From Tricholomella constricta (taxonomy: Eukaryota > Basidiomycota > Agaricomycetes > Agaricales > Lyophyllaceae): DNA of 64,000 nucleotides. Location: assembly GCA_013368375.1 (NCBI GenBank), contig JAACJP010000004.1:310001-374000 (forward strand). Reading direction: 5' to 3'. The notes under the pieces are model-generated. The model was not told the DNA's origin, searched no databases, and saw only the letters and a list, made by a program, of their open reading frames with translations. A program made the translations under genes and the position numbers. Below are positions 41,357 to 53,526 of the stretch, piece after piece (the first letter of the stretch is position 1; each line of letters starts with the position of its first letter).

Positions 41357-44300
41357 ATTCTCAACGAGGCCTCCGTCAAGGGGCGGGGATCAATACGGAC
41401 CGAACGGGGTGCAGCTATGATAACCGAGTGAGTTCCCTCGATACCGTGAGAAATCCTGTCCCATATCATGGACAAGACATCAAGCTGGGCCCGTGTCTGC
41501 GCGACCGTCATGTTGGGGACAATAGAAATGGCGGGGGGAGGCGGTACCACATCATTGGGAGGAAGTGCAAAGAGATAAAGCGGAGGAGGTGAGATTGAGG
41601 GCATTGAGATAGCTGAGTTAGGTTCTTCTGTTTGTGTATATTGAAATGTGGGGATATTGGTAGAGTTGAGAGCCTCATGTTCAAACTTATATACTATTCT
41701 TTCCTGTGCAATACAGATTTGGAGAACAATGAACCTATGGAACCGTATGGCAGAAATATCTGAAATCCTGAATTCCTCCATTGTCCTCTTAATCCAGTCT
41801 GATGAGAGACTGTAGACTTGTGTTGACTTCAATACTTTGACGCGTCGCGCGCATGCGCGTACTTGGTGAAGGTCTCTGATCTGCTTAGCAAGATTTCCTA
41901 AACTGGATCCGATCTGTGAGATTGATTCAATGCTGTGCAGTTCATCAATTTTGGGAAACTGATCGAGAGATTTGATGTCATTCTGAGTCAGTTGTCGGGC
42001 TATAGTTGTATTAATTGCTGATGATGGTTCATGATACGGAATGACTTCCTGTGATAGATGTGTGTCAATCAATCTTGAATCAATTTCCAGGCTGTCAGAT
42101 TCTAAAGTTTCAAAGTCTTCTGGAAACAAATTGATGAATTGTCGCTCTGTAGAAGTGTCAATAGGCGTGGGAACAATGTCCGAAATTTTCGATCCAGAGG
42201 GATTGAGACCCGAGTTCTGCACGTATAATCCTGATAATTGCTCCCAAAATTCAGAAGAAAATTCTAAAGCTTCAATAGGGTCTTCACAAGCAATGGGGCT
42301 TTTTTGAGTGACTATTCCTACTGTAAAAGGATTAACTTGAGGAGGCTGCTGTAGATTGAAAGGATAATCCGGTCGTGGCGCACGATCTTTCACTAAGAGT
42401 TCGAGAGAAATGTTAGAGTTCTTTCGATCCTTGAAGAGGAGATAAGTTCCATCAATTCTTTCATCGATAGAGACCAAATTCTGGCGCTGCCATGGACGTC
42501 CGAGCAATAAATCGAAAGGCATGTCATCTCCGACGTATAAGTTAGCGATAGTTTCGACACTTCCACACCTTAATACAATGTCTGAGATATGTCCCTGGAG
42601 ATTTCCTGCTCCACCATTGGCATCGCTGATGACTACTTTACGTTGAGGATCTATAGGTGTTTCTGCTAAGTCACGGACAAAGTCTCGGTTAATAACATTT
42701 AATTCTGATCCGGTATCAATGATGGCCAAGACTCGCTTATCTTCTAACCGAAGAGGAATACGGATCAAACTGGTAGAGTCCCGTGAGTTTGCGGCATTTG
42801 CGGCACTTGCGGCATCTGCGGCATTTGCGGCAAATGCGGCAACGTGTTCCACTGCCGGCGGCTTGGAATTAAGGTTTTTACGTTTCATCAGATCAACCAA
42901 CTGATCGGAGACTTCCCGAGAAGAAGCAAGGACCTCACCGAGTCGTAACGTAAGGGGCGTGTTCAAGATCTGGGTGACTACTTGTTTTTCATCAACCTGA
43001 GCTGAAATCTGAGATTGCCTAACAGGTGCACGTGTTTTGGATTGTCCTTGTTGTTGACTTAATTGCTGTGGGTTGGTTCGAGGCGGATTGGCATCAACCA
43101 TTACCACATCGTCAGTTGTCCGTTGAACTACACGTGGTTGCCTTACGTCTACAGGGGTTGGTGTGATGTCTTCCAGAGGAATTCTTGGTTCTTTGGGCGC
43201 TTTCGAAGGGCCTACATTCCGTGTTCTAAATCCATCAGCTGGTGGATCACGCTGAGGTTCTTTGCCTTTTCTGATAGGTCGAGTTACTTTATCGATTGCG
43301 TCTTTACGAGCTCGGGTAATCATGCGTGGCTCTTGTTCGGCAGCAAATACAACTGCCTCGGGTTCTTCATCGTCTTCTTGATCTGAGATATAATAGTCTG
43401 AGGAATCCTTAAAAGAATCAGTTACTTCATACGGTTCAACAGTTAGTAGGTGGGATGCAAGTCGATTATTCAGGTGACGGTCAACTGCCTGGATAATTGT
43501 TTCATTGCCATTACGCTGTACCAAGGATCCATCCTTAAAGGTAATCTTTCCGAAATCGTCTCTCTTCAGCTCACCTCTCTGAACGCGATCCTGAAGTGCT
43601 ACACAACTTCTCATACCATGGCCTTCTTTTCCACAACCGAAGCATATCAAAGGTCCTCTCGGAGGAAGGTTGTATCCGTTCAGATTCTGAGACATGTGCG
43701 GAGGAGGTTGTCTTTGGAAGTTATTACCAGATGATTGTGCTGGGTAGGGCTCACGGATGGGTGCTCTTTGCTGAGGTGGCTGATTCATGAAGGGCTGTCG
43801 CATACGGTTGTTGGAGTTATCATGCTGTTGGATGTTTAACCTTGGAGGAGGTAAGCACTGAGTTATCATGTTGTCTAACTTGTAAGCTCTGTAATAAAGA
43901 ACACCATACTTGGGATCATCAATAGATAACTCTGCAAGTTGGTCAATTAAGTCATCAACTTCACTCTTCGGAATCTTCTTAGGAGTTTCTGATATCCTGG
44001 CCTTGGGTAACTTCTTGCTTGGCTTCTGTTTCCGTCTGTATTTCTTGATGACTTCTTCTTCTTCTGATTCAGATTCAGTATCAGATGAAGAGTAGTGATA
44101 TCTCTTATTCTTCTTGCTCTTGGACTTCTTGTATTTCTTCTTGAGGTCTTCGTCTGATTCGGAATCTTCACTTTCATCGGAGCTGTAATCAGAATCATCA
44201 GTCCTTCCTTTCCTTGGTTTAGCTAGATGATAGTCAAAGCGATTGCGCTCAAAGATCCTTTCTACAGCTTCCACTATAGCTGCAATCGGAATAGCCTTCT

Positions 44301-44405
44301 TAAGAGATAAACTGGGGTTAGTAGCAATAACACGTAATTCGATATTCTGTCTGAGGTCTTTATGAATTCCTTCCCAGAAGTAACAGGCTTGTTCCTCTTC
44401 ACCAA
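41332..44405 (-). CDS. Gag-protease polyprotein, copy 1 (N-terminus cut at duplication junction)
   Basis: Reading is open right up to the junction (HLGEEEQACYFWEGIHKDLRQ at the cut), so the N-terminal Gag was lost by rearrangement, not by a late start. Lys/Glu/Ser-rich charged region first (DESEDSESDEDLKKKYKK), then DLIDQLAELSIDDPKYGVLYY, a CCHC knuckle CFGCGKEGHGMRSC (43644-43603), an Ala/Asn repeat (AAFAANAADAASAANAAN, about 42845-42790), and an aspartic protease: AIIDTGSELNVI (DTG at about 42717-42709), VVISDANGG, FDLLLGRPWQR. Typical Gag-PR order for agaricomycete Ty3/gypsy. About 400 further residues follow before the stop. Confidence 0.9.
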
Positions 44406-46329
44406 GATGAATCGTTGAATAAGGGGACCAATTCGACGAGGACGTCAGTTGATTTCAATCATGACATTTGACCTTGCACCTAGCTGAGGGCTCGTTTAGA
44501 ATTCCAACATAGTCAATTTTTTCTCGATGTTGAAGAAAGATTCAAAGAACAACTTGTTTACTATCAGGTACTTGTCAGAAGACCAGTTGTTATCCTCTCC
44601 AACTTAGCCAAAAAGCCCGCACTTCAATTAGGCCGGCATTAGGACGTATACAATCCCACAAGTCGCGAAGCCGATGATGGCAAAATTCCATCGAGTTGTG
44701 GACTCGATGATCGGTATTCACTTGAATGCTCACGTTATGGGTGGAGTATCATCCTTTGAATGTGGTTCAGGTTTCTTAAGGTCGACGATAGGCGGATGTG
44801 AGTTCTTGATGCGAAATTGTACGATGTCTCCAGCGCAGACCGTTCCCCACCACGTTGACAGCCGACGCCAGATGAAGCTGGAGATAAGATCTGTATATTC
44901 GGTATGTGCCAATCCATCGTCGTGATCATTTTTAGACATGAAGGACCAGGATTGTCGCGAGGACCTGTATGTAGAAGTTCACTCCCGTAACCATTTAGCC
45001 CTCTCACAACTTTATAGATACGGCACGAGCACTTGCTAGGATGTAAGTTTACCTTTTCTCGACTCAGGACTTTTGAAAAACTTACGGCGATGAATTCATA
45101 ATAGGATACACAGGTCTTAATTCTTCACGACTGCAAGAAGTTGACAGTGTTGACATTGCGATAGGTCGGCTACTCCCCAAATGTAATCACCGACAAGTTC
45201 CCTTCGCCTACAAAATGTACTCTCGAAAGGATGCTACTGGTGGAGACAGAGTACAGCTTTCAAGGAAGCTTTTTCCATTGATGTCGACATCGAGCTTCTG
45301 GGCGTTTAGTGAGTCTCTTCTTCCGTTGGGTAAATTTCGCCACAGAAACATTATGCCATTCCAAGGGATACCGTCGGATCGGTTGGAATGATTCCGAAGC
45401 GTCTTCCGTTCACAACTTCAAACACCCACGTTAAATATTTCCGCCATGCTTTAGCTCTCGACGAGCATCGAGTACAGTTCAAGCCCAACTTTTGGAATCG
45501 ACCGACCCCCGAGGAAGTACAACTTGGTATCCAGAAAAGACATATGCCTCGTCCCAAACCGAAATCGCAAACCACACGCGACTAACAGCAATTCTCACGC
45601 GGAGGTAATCATGCCACCAACATTGAGGAGGTATGGTTCGCTGGTTGTCATTGCGGTGCGCTGAGTCCTGACTCTTGTCGTCCGGTTGACCGATATAATC
45701 ATAGACGTTGGGGGAGGCGCAGTAAGTAGTAAAGTCCGCAACAACCTCGCCCGTATACCTCTGCGCTGGATGGCCCGACCGTGTTTCATTCTCGACACAG
45801 GTATCCTTTTCCACAAGGAGATGTTTAAGGCCATTGGAATGGAACCCGATTCGCTCAACCCCATCGTTCAGCCGCCCGCCTCCGGTCACGGCACTCAGCG
45901 CCCCGCATGAGAAAGAGGTCACTTATTTGCCGTCCGTGGGCACTAGCAGGACCCTTGTCGACGTCTCCGATTTTATCTGTGAAGAAAAAGAGGATCTCGC
46001 TGATGCCCTCAGCCCGATCAACGACATGCTCAAGATCGCGAAATCCTGGTGGATCCTCGAACTTCTTCCGCAGAAAGTCAAATATCAAGGAGATGACGAT
46101 GCATGGGTTAAACAGCTCCTGGTGTATGCTGTAATCACAGGATTCTAAGGAAGGACATCATGCTGACCCATTATGTCCCTTAGAATCAACCGGGGGCCAC
46201 GGGCGAATGATCCCGAAGCAACAGGCTGGCGTTAAGGTCCACAGGTCGGTAAAGTTGAGACTGGAAAACGATGCGCTGAACTACAGTCCGAAAGCGCACT
46301 GGAGCGTCGACCCAATTTGGGTGGACTGA
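44406..46329 (+). pseudogene. DUF2235 remnant, copy 2 (lacks 5' part)
   Basis: Same as 21258-23180, including the same stops and elbow frameshift, so decay came before the duplication. The start codon and CFDGG region are missing. One extra G near 46195 (CGGGGGCC) further shifts the last exon. Confidence 0.85.
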
Positions 46330-46344
46330 CCACGATGCCCACTA

Positions 46345-48608
46345 TTTTTTTTTTTTTTTTTTTTTTTTAATTCCATTACCCCGTCGGGGCATTGCCCTAT
46401 GGTGGGTTTACTATTTACAGACTGTATGTATGTGGTACCAACAAGTTTTCTGTCGTGACTTTGGATCCGTTCCCTTTGCGGGGTCGGGATCCGTGGTGTG
46501 AAGGCCTGGAAAAAGGCGTTAGTCCGTATTATGTCGGTGGCGACGTAGTAGTTGTGGAGAATTATGATGGATTATTGTTATGTAGGGCGTTGTCCATCGC
46601 GGTCCTTCTTTTGTTACTTCCGACCCGACCGTTTTTCGTTGTGCAACAGCAATGTCTCCGAGCGCCTCTTCGAAACGTTTGGTGGCCGTGATGTATATGA
46701 AAGAGTACCCGCACGGCTTTGGGATCGCTGAGTAGGGTCTGTAGAGCACTCGGTCCTGGCCTCACCACTTCGTGCATTTTTGCGCGGTGTCTCCTGTATG
46801 CTGTACACTCCAACAAAAAATGCTTCACCGTCTCGTCTCCCTGCTGGCATGCCTGGCATTGTGCTGAGTCGACCTTTTTGAATCGGAATAGATAGGCGTT
46901 TAGGGGGCAATGTCCCGTTCGGAGTTGGAAGAGTAGTGCTGCGTGTTTTCGTGGTAGGCCTTTCACCGTTTGATAGAACTTCCGCGACGGTAGGCTTGGG
47001 TCAATTGCCTTCATCCTCTCGTATCTCGGCGATTTCGTGAACGCTTCGTGTGCCTCTCTTTTCAGCATCTGTTTCTGTCTCCGTACGATGGCCGCTTTGC
47101 TGACTGGCAGTGGGGCTGCTAAGCTGGATATGCCAATGCCTCTGGTCTCCTTCCCTTCCGCTGCCCTTTCATCAGGAAAAATAGTTCTGGTCCGTAACAC
47201 ACAGCCAAGATCTGGAGCTGCTGTAGATGGACGGCTTGTAGGTACCACTCTGTAGCTGTGATAGTGGTCTGTAGCTTTCACCATTGGTATGTAGACCTCG
47301 GGAGCTTACACTTGCCATATGTATAGGTCTCAATCAATACATTCTTGAGCGGATGATACACTACTAGTACAGTGCAGATGCTGTGCACCAACTCGTGCAG
47401 GTGAAAAATATTGCACCAGGAGAGAAATGAACACTCAGTCTCACTTCAAAGTAAATGTCAAACATGGTTGTAACAACCACTGCACCACAACATCCTTGAT
47501 ATACAGCCTCACCTGCACAACCTAATCACGTCCGGCACTGGCCTTGGACGCAAAAAAGTTTTTGAAGGTGCTTTCAAACTCCGCCCGAGTCCACCCGCAT
47601 TCAGTCTGTCGTCGTAGCATCCTCCCTCTCACTCCCTCCCTCCGTTTCGAAGTTTCTGCTCCTGTCTTTCTGTTATTGACAGTGGGTGCTTTGTGATCAG
47701 TTTCTGATGACCATGATGTTGGTCCCACCCTGTGGCACAAGCACCTCTATAGAGCCCTTATTTTGTGCTTTCCATTTTTTTTTCTGCATGCGCCTTTGAG
47801 TCTAGATCCTATGGTGTTCAGGTGAGTTTTCGGTTTTTTCTCTTATTCCACCCTTGAGCTGAGATGCCTTATGTAGATGAAGACTTTTGTGGAGACTGGA
47901 CAGAGGCCGGGCCACTTTTGAGGAGAGGGAGCAAGTGTCAAGGTGAGAATTGGAGGTGTTGTTCATCTGCAGTAAGTCCAGAACTGTCTTCTAATTGATC
48001 TATGCTAATGCTAATGCAGCAATAGCTTCCATCTTAAGAATCATCCCTTCCCCCCTTCCTTTCCCTACCTTCCACCTATCTTTGCCCACCACTTGCAGCA
48101 TATTTTCTTCGAGATGGCCATTTGAACCCGGTTGGTGCTCTGGAGGATTTAGATAGTTTAGATTTGTGTTTTAACTACTTTGAATACACTTTATTTGATT
48201 TCGGAATGTTTTTATGTGAGACTATGAACTGTATATAATTCCTATAGCTCTCGTAGCTGTGGTGTTACAGACATCTATGGAGAGCTACGCAGGAGCTACG
48301 GGAGCTTGGCTGGTAGCTACGGACTATTACCTAAAGGGGACTTGGGTCCGCGAAGTTCACGAGGTACCAAAGCTCCGTACCTCTATGGAGTCATGTCAAT
48401 TTTTCCTGATGTTTCGCCTCTTTGTCCGCTCTTTCGTTTCCGGGAATGCCTTCATTGTGCTGGTGTCCAGTAGATCTGTATTTGCCGTTCTCCTCTCGTT
48501 CGCGATATCCTCTCTATCCCTTCCACCACTCGGTCGACCAGGTATCGGCCTGTTCCCGGTCCTGGGTTCATCAATGCTTGCATGCCTGCTTGATTGTCGG
48601 TTCCCACT
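46345..48608 (-). mobile_element. LINE 3' remnant, copy 2
   Basis: As copy 1: poly(T) 46345-46368, zinc-motif ORF 47284-46562 on the minus strand, inverted-repeat insertion at 47170-48411, RNase H piece 48608-48412. Single-base indels near 46579, 46598, 46650 and 46700 change the reading of the C-terminus. Confidence 0.85.
47170..48411. mobile_element. Inverted-repeat element inside LINE, copy 2
   Basis: Ends CATCAGGAAAAAT (47170-47182) and ATTTTTCCTGATG (48399-48411), flanked by TTT on both sides as in copy 1. No transposase. Confidence 0.6.
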
Positions 48609-48801
48609 TGTAAGGACACCCACTATCTTATCTAATCTTGGTTATCTAATCGTATCTTATCGAGACGATTACGCTATTGTTTGGCAACACCTTCTGGTGT
48701 TGCCTATTTAATTCATTACATTAATTAAGTATAAACAACCTTGTACACCTATACGTAGCAATCGACAGACTTGTCAAGCTTACGTCTAGTGTGAACAACA
48801 A
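48609..48801 (+). mobile_element. Probable LTR of second retroelement, copy 2
   Basis: TGTAAGGACACCC to GTGTGAACAACA, with the same 9-bp hairpin, matching 25453-25644. Confidence 0.4.
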
Positions 48802-48938
48802 GGTCCCAAATTCTGTAACCCCGTTACATTTTTTTAAGCTACCTTGCTTTCTATTGCTTGCGTACCCACGACGTTACGCAGACCCACATTCCATTTAGAA
48901 CACCCATCATCAAAAAGAACCAACGAGACCGAGACCCG

Positions 48939-49916
48939 ATGACAACAACTCCCACATCCGGAAAGAGCCGAACTCCGGTCCTCGAGGATGCGCTCACAGC
49001 GCATCCTCCATCACAACTTCCACTGCAACCAGTGGAAGTCGGATCAGTCGCTGGTGGACAAAGTTCACCAGCGCAGAATACACTAGGAGTAGAATCGGAG
49101 GAACTTTGGCCAATAGCAAGCACCAATGTGCCTGGGAGCTTGGCCGACGAATTGGCCAGGTCACATCGACCTGGCCCCACGGCGGGAAGCAGATGGCCAG
49201 ACAGCCGTCTGTCGAATAGAGCGTTCGGGGCGTCCACCCTGAGCATAATCAAGATGGAGTCGGACGAAGACGACTTGTCCGACCCCGAGGCTAATGAAGA
49301 AGAGGCCAGCGAAAGGGAACTGCTTGCGCTTCAAGTGAAGCAATTCTGGGACACCACCGATGTGGTTAGCGAGCATCGGCGAAGGCGACTGGAGGAACGA
49401 GCGGATAGGCTCGTTCTGCGATCTACCGGAGCACAATCCGTTGGAGAAATGGTCGCACAAGCATATGCCGACCGATACTTGGAAGCGCTGTCCGTAGTAG
49501 TTACGGAATACAGGAAGAAGTACCCTAAGGGAACTTCGAATTCAGCAGTCAGCTCGATCGCTGGGACGCCTGTACCTAAGAAAGCCTCGTTCAACAAAGG
49601 AAAAGGTCGTTGGGATGACCTCTTCACTCCTCAAGCAGTGGCTGCCGGATCGAACCAGCCTCTTGATGAGGCTGCCATGGCAGTATCGGCGCTGCATCAA
49701 GCGCGACAGTTAGGAGAATCTGACGACGATTATCGTCGTCGGTCTGCGGCAGCGAAGCGCGAAAGAATGACTCGTGAAGAGCATCTTGCGCAACCACAGG
49801 GATCCAAATGGGCCCCTGTTAGTGAGTCTACGTTAGACCCACCCACGGAACGTAAGTATACAACCACGCAAGCAGCTGGCGACGAAAGCGCTGTCAGTTC
49901 ACACCAAGCTTTATGA
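48939..49916 (+). CDS. Unrecognised hairpin-rich ORF, copy 2
   Basis: Identical in translation to 25782-26759. The upstream open frame starts at a different point because one base was gained near 48860, which supports the ATG at 48939 as the real start. One extra G near 49963 changes the short open frame after the stop. Confidence 0.5.
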   Translation: MTTTPTSGKSRTPVLEDALTAHPPSQLPLQPVEVGSVAGGQSSPAQNTLGVESEELWPIASTNVPGSLADELARSHRPGPTAGSRWPDSRLSNRAFGASTLSIIKMESDEDDLSDPEANEEEASERELLALQVKQFWDTTDVVSEHRRRRLEERADRLVLRSTGAQSVGEMVAQAYADRYLEALSVVVTEYRKKYPKGTSNSAVSSIAGTPVPKKASFNKGKGRWDDLFTPQAVAAGSNQPLDEAAMAVSALHQARQLGESDDDYRRRSAAAKRERMTREEHLAQPQGSKWAPVSESTLDPPTERKYTTTQAAGDESAVSSHQAL

Positions 49917-50221
49917 AAAAGTTCAGTGTCCAGGCTCAACCGGAAGCTATTATATGCGACAGGGAAGGTCACCTGGTGTTCGTTGGGGAATCCTTCCAGA
50001 TACGATTACCTAGGAGTGGGTTAGTTTATTATCTGGTCTAGAGATGGGTGGTTAGTCAATTGTCTTTGTTGAAGAAATATATCTCAACAATGTTTAAGAC
50101 AATGAGCAGCTGTGGAGTAGATCGTTAGTGACAGTGATGAGGGTCGTAGATAGTCGTGATAGATGTCGTGGATAGTCGTGATAGATGTTGTGAATGTGTC
50201 GTTGAAGATACTACGTGTATA

Positions 50222-50442
50222 TGATGACTTGATATACGATGCTTGATATATGATAACTTGATTAGACTTGACTTAACTTGACTTGACTGACTTGTGTATA
50301 TATAATGACTTGAATAACCTTGACTTGACTTGACTTGACTTGACTGGCAGATGTATACGATAACTTGAATAGACTTGACGATAACTTGACTGACTTGCAG
50401 ATGTATACGATGACTTGAATGGACTTGACGATGACGAAGGCT
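50222..50442 (-). repeat. ACTTG / CAAGT repeat, copy 2
   Basis: As 27065-27285, with a deleted G at about 50241 and substitutions such as CGATAACT for CGGTAACT. Confidence 0.75.
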
Positions 50443-50542
50443 TCCTGATGACAAAAGATAGAATATAGGTCAGTAATAAATGTAATCAACTAACTGATAG
50501 CTGATTAATACGAGAAACAATGACGAAATAAATCTAACAAGG

Positions 50543-50924
50543 TTGCTCACTGTCTCTTACAGTGACGAACAAGCTTGAGAGATATGGACGATGACGAACA
50601 CTAGTCTCAATCACACTCTTCTGGGCACTGCCAGGCTCGAGTAGATATATACTAGACTTGACGAAGAATACCGAGTTTGCTCACTGTTGTGGACAGTGAC
50701 GAACAAACTAATTATCAACTTGCTCACTGTTTCGTACAGTGACGGACAAGATTGACAGACAAGAACGACAGACTAGCTCACTTCGCAACTCTTCTGGGCA
50801 CTGCCAGGCTCGAGCAGGAATTCCACTAGACTGAAACTGACTTTCTGGTTTGCTCACTGTTGGCGACAGTGACGAACAAACCAAACTACCAAGTTGCTCA
50901 CTGTATCTTACAGTGACGAACAAC
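50543..50924. repeat. Five-copy covarying hairpin array, copy 2
   Basis: Same five TCACTGT-loop-ACAGTGA hairpins as 27386-27767, without changes in the stems. Confidence 0.9.
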
Positions 50925-51070
50925 CTTTGGTAGACAGAAACAACAGTGAATCAACTAAGATTACTGCCTTGGTCAACAATATGACCAATGGGGGGTGAGT
51001 GCAGGCTGTATATTGGATGAAACCACTGTTATACCACACCAGACTGGGGGGAATACTCAATTTCCTCTCC

Positions 51071-51078
51071 CTTATATA
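51071..51078 (-). promoter_or_regulatory. TATA box of the large retroelement, copy 2
   Basis: TATATAAG on the minus strand, same distance from the TGAGTCA array as in copy 1. Confidence 0.5.
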
Positions 51079-51120
51079 CATTTTGGCTACCTACGCTTAC
51101 TAAGCATTGATGCAGTACAA

Positions 51121-51665
51121 TGAGTCATGTAGAGTCATATATTGTAAGTGAAGGAGTCAGAATGAGTCAGGGTGAGTCAGAATGTGTATTTATAGAAAGT
51201 AATGAGTCAGGATGAGTCAGAGCATATTTATAGAAATATAATGAGTCAGATGTTATAAATAAACAGCCTTGACTGTAAATGAGTCATCCTGATGCAATCT
51301 ATGAGTCAGATTACATGTGTAGAGTTAAAAATAGAATGGTAATGAGTCAAGTGTTATAATGACTGTAAATGAGTCATCTAGATGCAATCCATGAGTCAGA
51401 TCACATGTAGAGGGTTAATTATAGAACACTTGAGTCAGATTGTCAGAATGGAGTCATATAGACATGAGTCATGTTAAGATATGGGTTATATTTAGCACAC
51501 TTGAGTCAGAATGTCAGATTTGGGTCATGTAGGCAGATGAGTCATGTGGGGGTGTGAGTCATGCTGTCATATGAGTCATGCTTACATAAATGTCATGTGG
51601 AGCATGTGGACCATCCTGACATATGAGTCATAAGGTGCAATGAGTCATGAGCTGCATATGAGTCA
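51121..51665. promoter_or_regulatory. TGAGTCA site array, copy 2
   Basis: Counterpart of 27964-28509; the only visible difference is one A lost in a spacer (CATAAGG against CATAAAGG). The heptamers are unchanged. Confidence 0.8.
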
Positions 51666-51722
51666 TAATGACGAAACGAGTCATATGGATCCAATCAGTC
51701 AAGTTCAGGAGTTATGACTAAG

Positions 51723-51952
51723 CTGAGGTCATCTGACTTGTCCTTAGGATTACAGAATCATCAGAATGATGGAGTTAACCATTGCGCCATGTGGGCTGCT
51801 TAGTAATCTCTTATGATTATAAAGTTTTGCACCAGGCCGGGATTGAAGCAAGGTCAAAAGTGCCAAAGCAGTAGGTGCAATTTAACCACTGAGCCATTGG
51901 GCTGTTTGTGACAAGCTAGACTTTAAACTGTTTATAAGGCAGGGATTGAACT
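51723..51952 (-). repeat. tRNA-like modules, copy 2
   Basis: Counterpart of 28567-28796 with the same A-box-like and B-box-like words. Confidence 0.4.
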
Positions 51953-52303
51953 GGTGTTATAAAATATAAGACCTTTCTTTAGAGTGATCAATTCGACTGA
52001 GTGGGCTTTTTATGTCACTTTGTCTGAAACACTTTTCAGGCGTGACATATTCGCGAGGAACGAAAAATCAACCGTCCCCGGTTGTGTCGAATTCTTCTTT
52101 AGAGAATGAGAGGAATATATATAATCTTGAAAAGACCACGAAGTTCTACTGTGATACTCCTGCTCTAATGTGTCCTTTTATAGTTTCTTGACTGTCTCTT
52201 CGAGGGTTAACAGCTTTAATCGTTTCTTGACTTGTTCGGGTGTTAACAGATTTTTCTTGTTGCTATGCATCTTTCTGAATAAGCATGCAAGTAGAAATAA
52301 AAA

Positions 52304-52639
52304 CTAGTCACGTACCTCCCAGGGTCTGCCTGAAGGTCGGTTGGCATAGAATATTCCTCCTAATGCATCAAGAGAGTCGGGGCGATGTGTCTTGATAGAT
52401 TCATGATGACTTTCTGAGGTTGGGCGAATATAAACAGGTGGAAGAAGTTGAGGGTTATGACTTGGAATAATGACGAGAGGAAGTCCGGGTTCATTTTCAT
52501 TTAGCCTTGGAGCATGACTTAGGCGCTGGCACAAGCGTCCAATCATATTACGGAAAAGGAAGACGAGAATGATGGTGCAGATGATGAGAATGCCGAGAAA
52601 GACAAGAATATAGGCTTGAAAAGTTCCGTTATTGGCCAT
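52304..52639 (-). CDS. Small single-pass membrane protein, copy 2 (111 aa)
   Basis: Same as 29148-29483 with one amino-acid change (PPVYIRP for PPVYIHP) and a synonymous change. Membrane helix unchanged. Confidence 0.6.
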   Translation of the reverse strand: MANNGTFQAYILVFLGILIICTIILVFLFRNMIGRLCQRLSHAPRLNENEPGLPLVIIPSHNPQLLPPVYIRPTSESHHESIKTHRPDSLDALGGIFYANRPSGRPWEVRD

Positions 52640-52986
52640 CGCAGGATATGTTCAATGTGCGCTCAATTGTTGTTTTCCTTGGTTTTTTCCTCTTTATTTC
52701 AATTAGTCATGTGATGGTTGAGTTTATAATGAAAAGCGTGATTGGAATATGTATGGTGTGGGATATGATTACGATGTAGCATCTGCTTTAAATTCTGCAA
52801 GTCGTCCTCTTTCTCTTTTTCGAATTGGGCGGAAGATTACAAAGTGGATGAATTGCAAGTAGTTGGTATATCGAATCTAGTGATGACAATTTAGAATTGA
52901 CATTTGAATGAATAGGATGGGATTCACATAATGAGCCGAAAAACAATGGCTCACCAAATATGGAAGGTTGCAATATGGTCGACATC

Positions 52987-53400
52987 CTATTTAAGTCGAA
53001 AGCCAATATGCTGAAAGCGGGCGATGTGGGCATGCAGAGTTTCTTCTTCGGAAAGAGTGAGGTCGGAGGATTTAACCCAGTAAAAACGAACGGGTATACT
53101 GGTTGGAGAGATGATGCGAACTTGGATAATGGCGTAGATTCCAAAGAATCCATCAACAGAATTTAATATTCCATTTTCGTAAACTGGATGATGTCGATTA
53201 CTGGATCCAGTTCCTATAATTCCTCGAGTTGTTTCTGGGGGGTATGCGATGACGAATTCATCTCCGACTTGGAGAAGTCCAGTTGGATGTTCCAGAAGAA
53301 GGTTGATTCGATGGTGTTCTGCTAGCTTGCGAGCAATAAAGATGGAGAGCCCATTTTCGGAATCAGGAAGATGAAAGATTGAGACGTGGAATGATGGCAT
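52987..53400 (-). CDS. Accessory gene C, intact copy (137 aa)
   Basis: Opens MPSFHVSIFHLPDSENG at 53400 and ends HIARFQHIGFRLK. The frame is also open upstream of this Met. Not recognised. Predicted small soluble protein: LLEHPTGLLQVGDEFVIAY, an acidic SDLTLSEEETLHAH segment, and alternating hydrophobic residues typical of beta strands. Lies between the bZIP-like and membrane-protein genes. Confidence 0.5.
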   Translation of the reverse strand: MPSFHVSIFHLPDSENGLSIFIARKLAEHHRINLLLEHPTGLLQVGDEFVIAYPPETTRGIIGTGSSNRHHPVYENGILNSVDGFFGIYAIIQVRIISPTSIPVRFYWVKSSDLTLSEEETLHAHIARFQHIGFRLK

Positions 53401-53526
53401 TGCTGAAAGAGTGGAGCAGCAAAAGATAGTACTGGTAGTTGATGATGGAGAGGTAAAATATGAGATGCGTATAAATACGTAACAACTCAATTCGGCGTAT
53501 ACTTTAGGTATGTCGGTTCCTGGATA

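Larger units (their letters stand above)
21258..44405. repeat. Tandem duplication, unit 1 (23,148 bp)
   Basis: From GATGAATCGTTGAATAAGGG at 21258 the sequence is repeated starting at 44406, in direct orientation, through the end of the window. The offset drifts from 23,148 to about 23,163 through small indels. Sequence before 21258 (ACCATAC) and before 44406 (TCACCAA) differs, so both breakpoints are exact to within a few bases. The left end cuts the DUF2235 pseudogene; the right end cuts gag. Confidence 0.97.
26940..44405 (-). mobile_element. Very large Ty3/gypsy-type retroelement, copy 1 (5' end cut at the junction)
   Basis: Minus strand order: Gag-protease (44405-41332), ORF2 (41356 to about 38370), ORF3 (38377-35118), RT (35155-33866), RNase H-integrase (33757-31649), gene A (31570-31129), bZIP-like (30995-30370), gene C (30243-29830), TM protein (29483-29148), tRNA-like modules, TGAGTCA array, TATA box, hairpin array, ACTTG repeat. 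RT and integrase order (RT-RH-IN) makes it Ty3/gypsy-like. The 3' boundary near 26940 is approximate; the 5' LTR and Gag N-terminus are absent because the duplication junction cuts at 44405. Confidence 0.75.
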
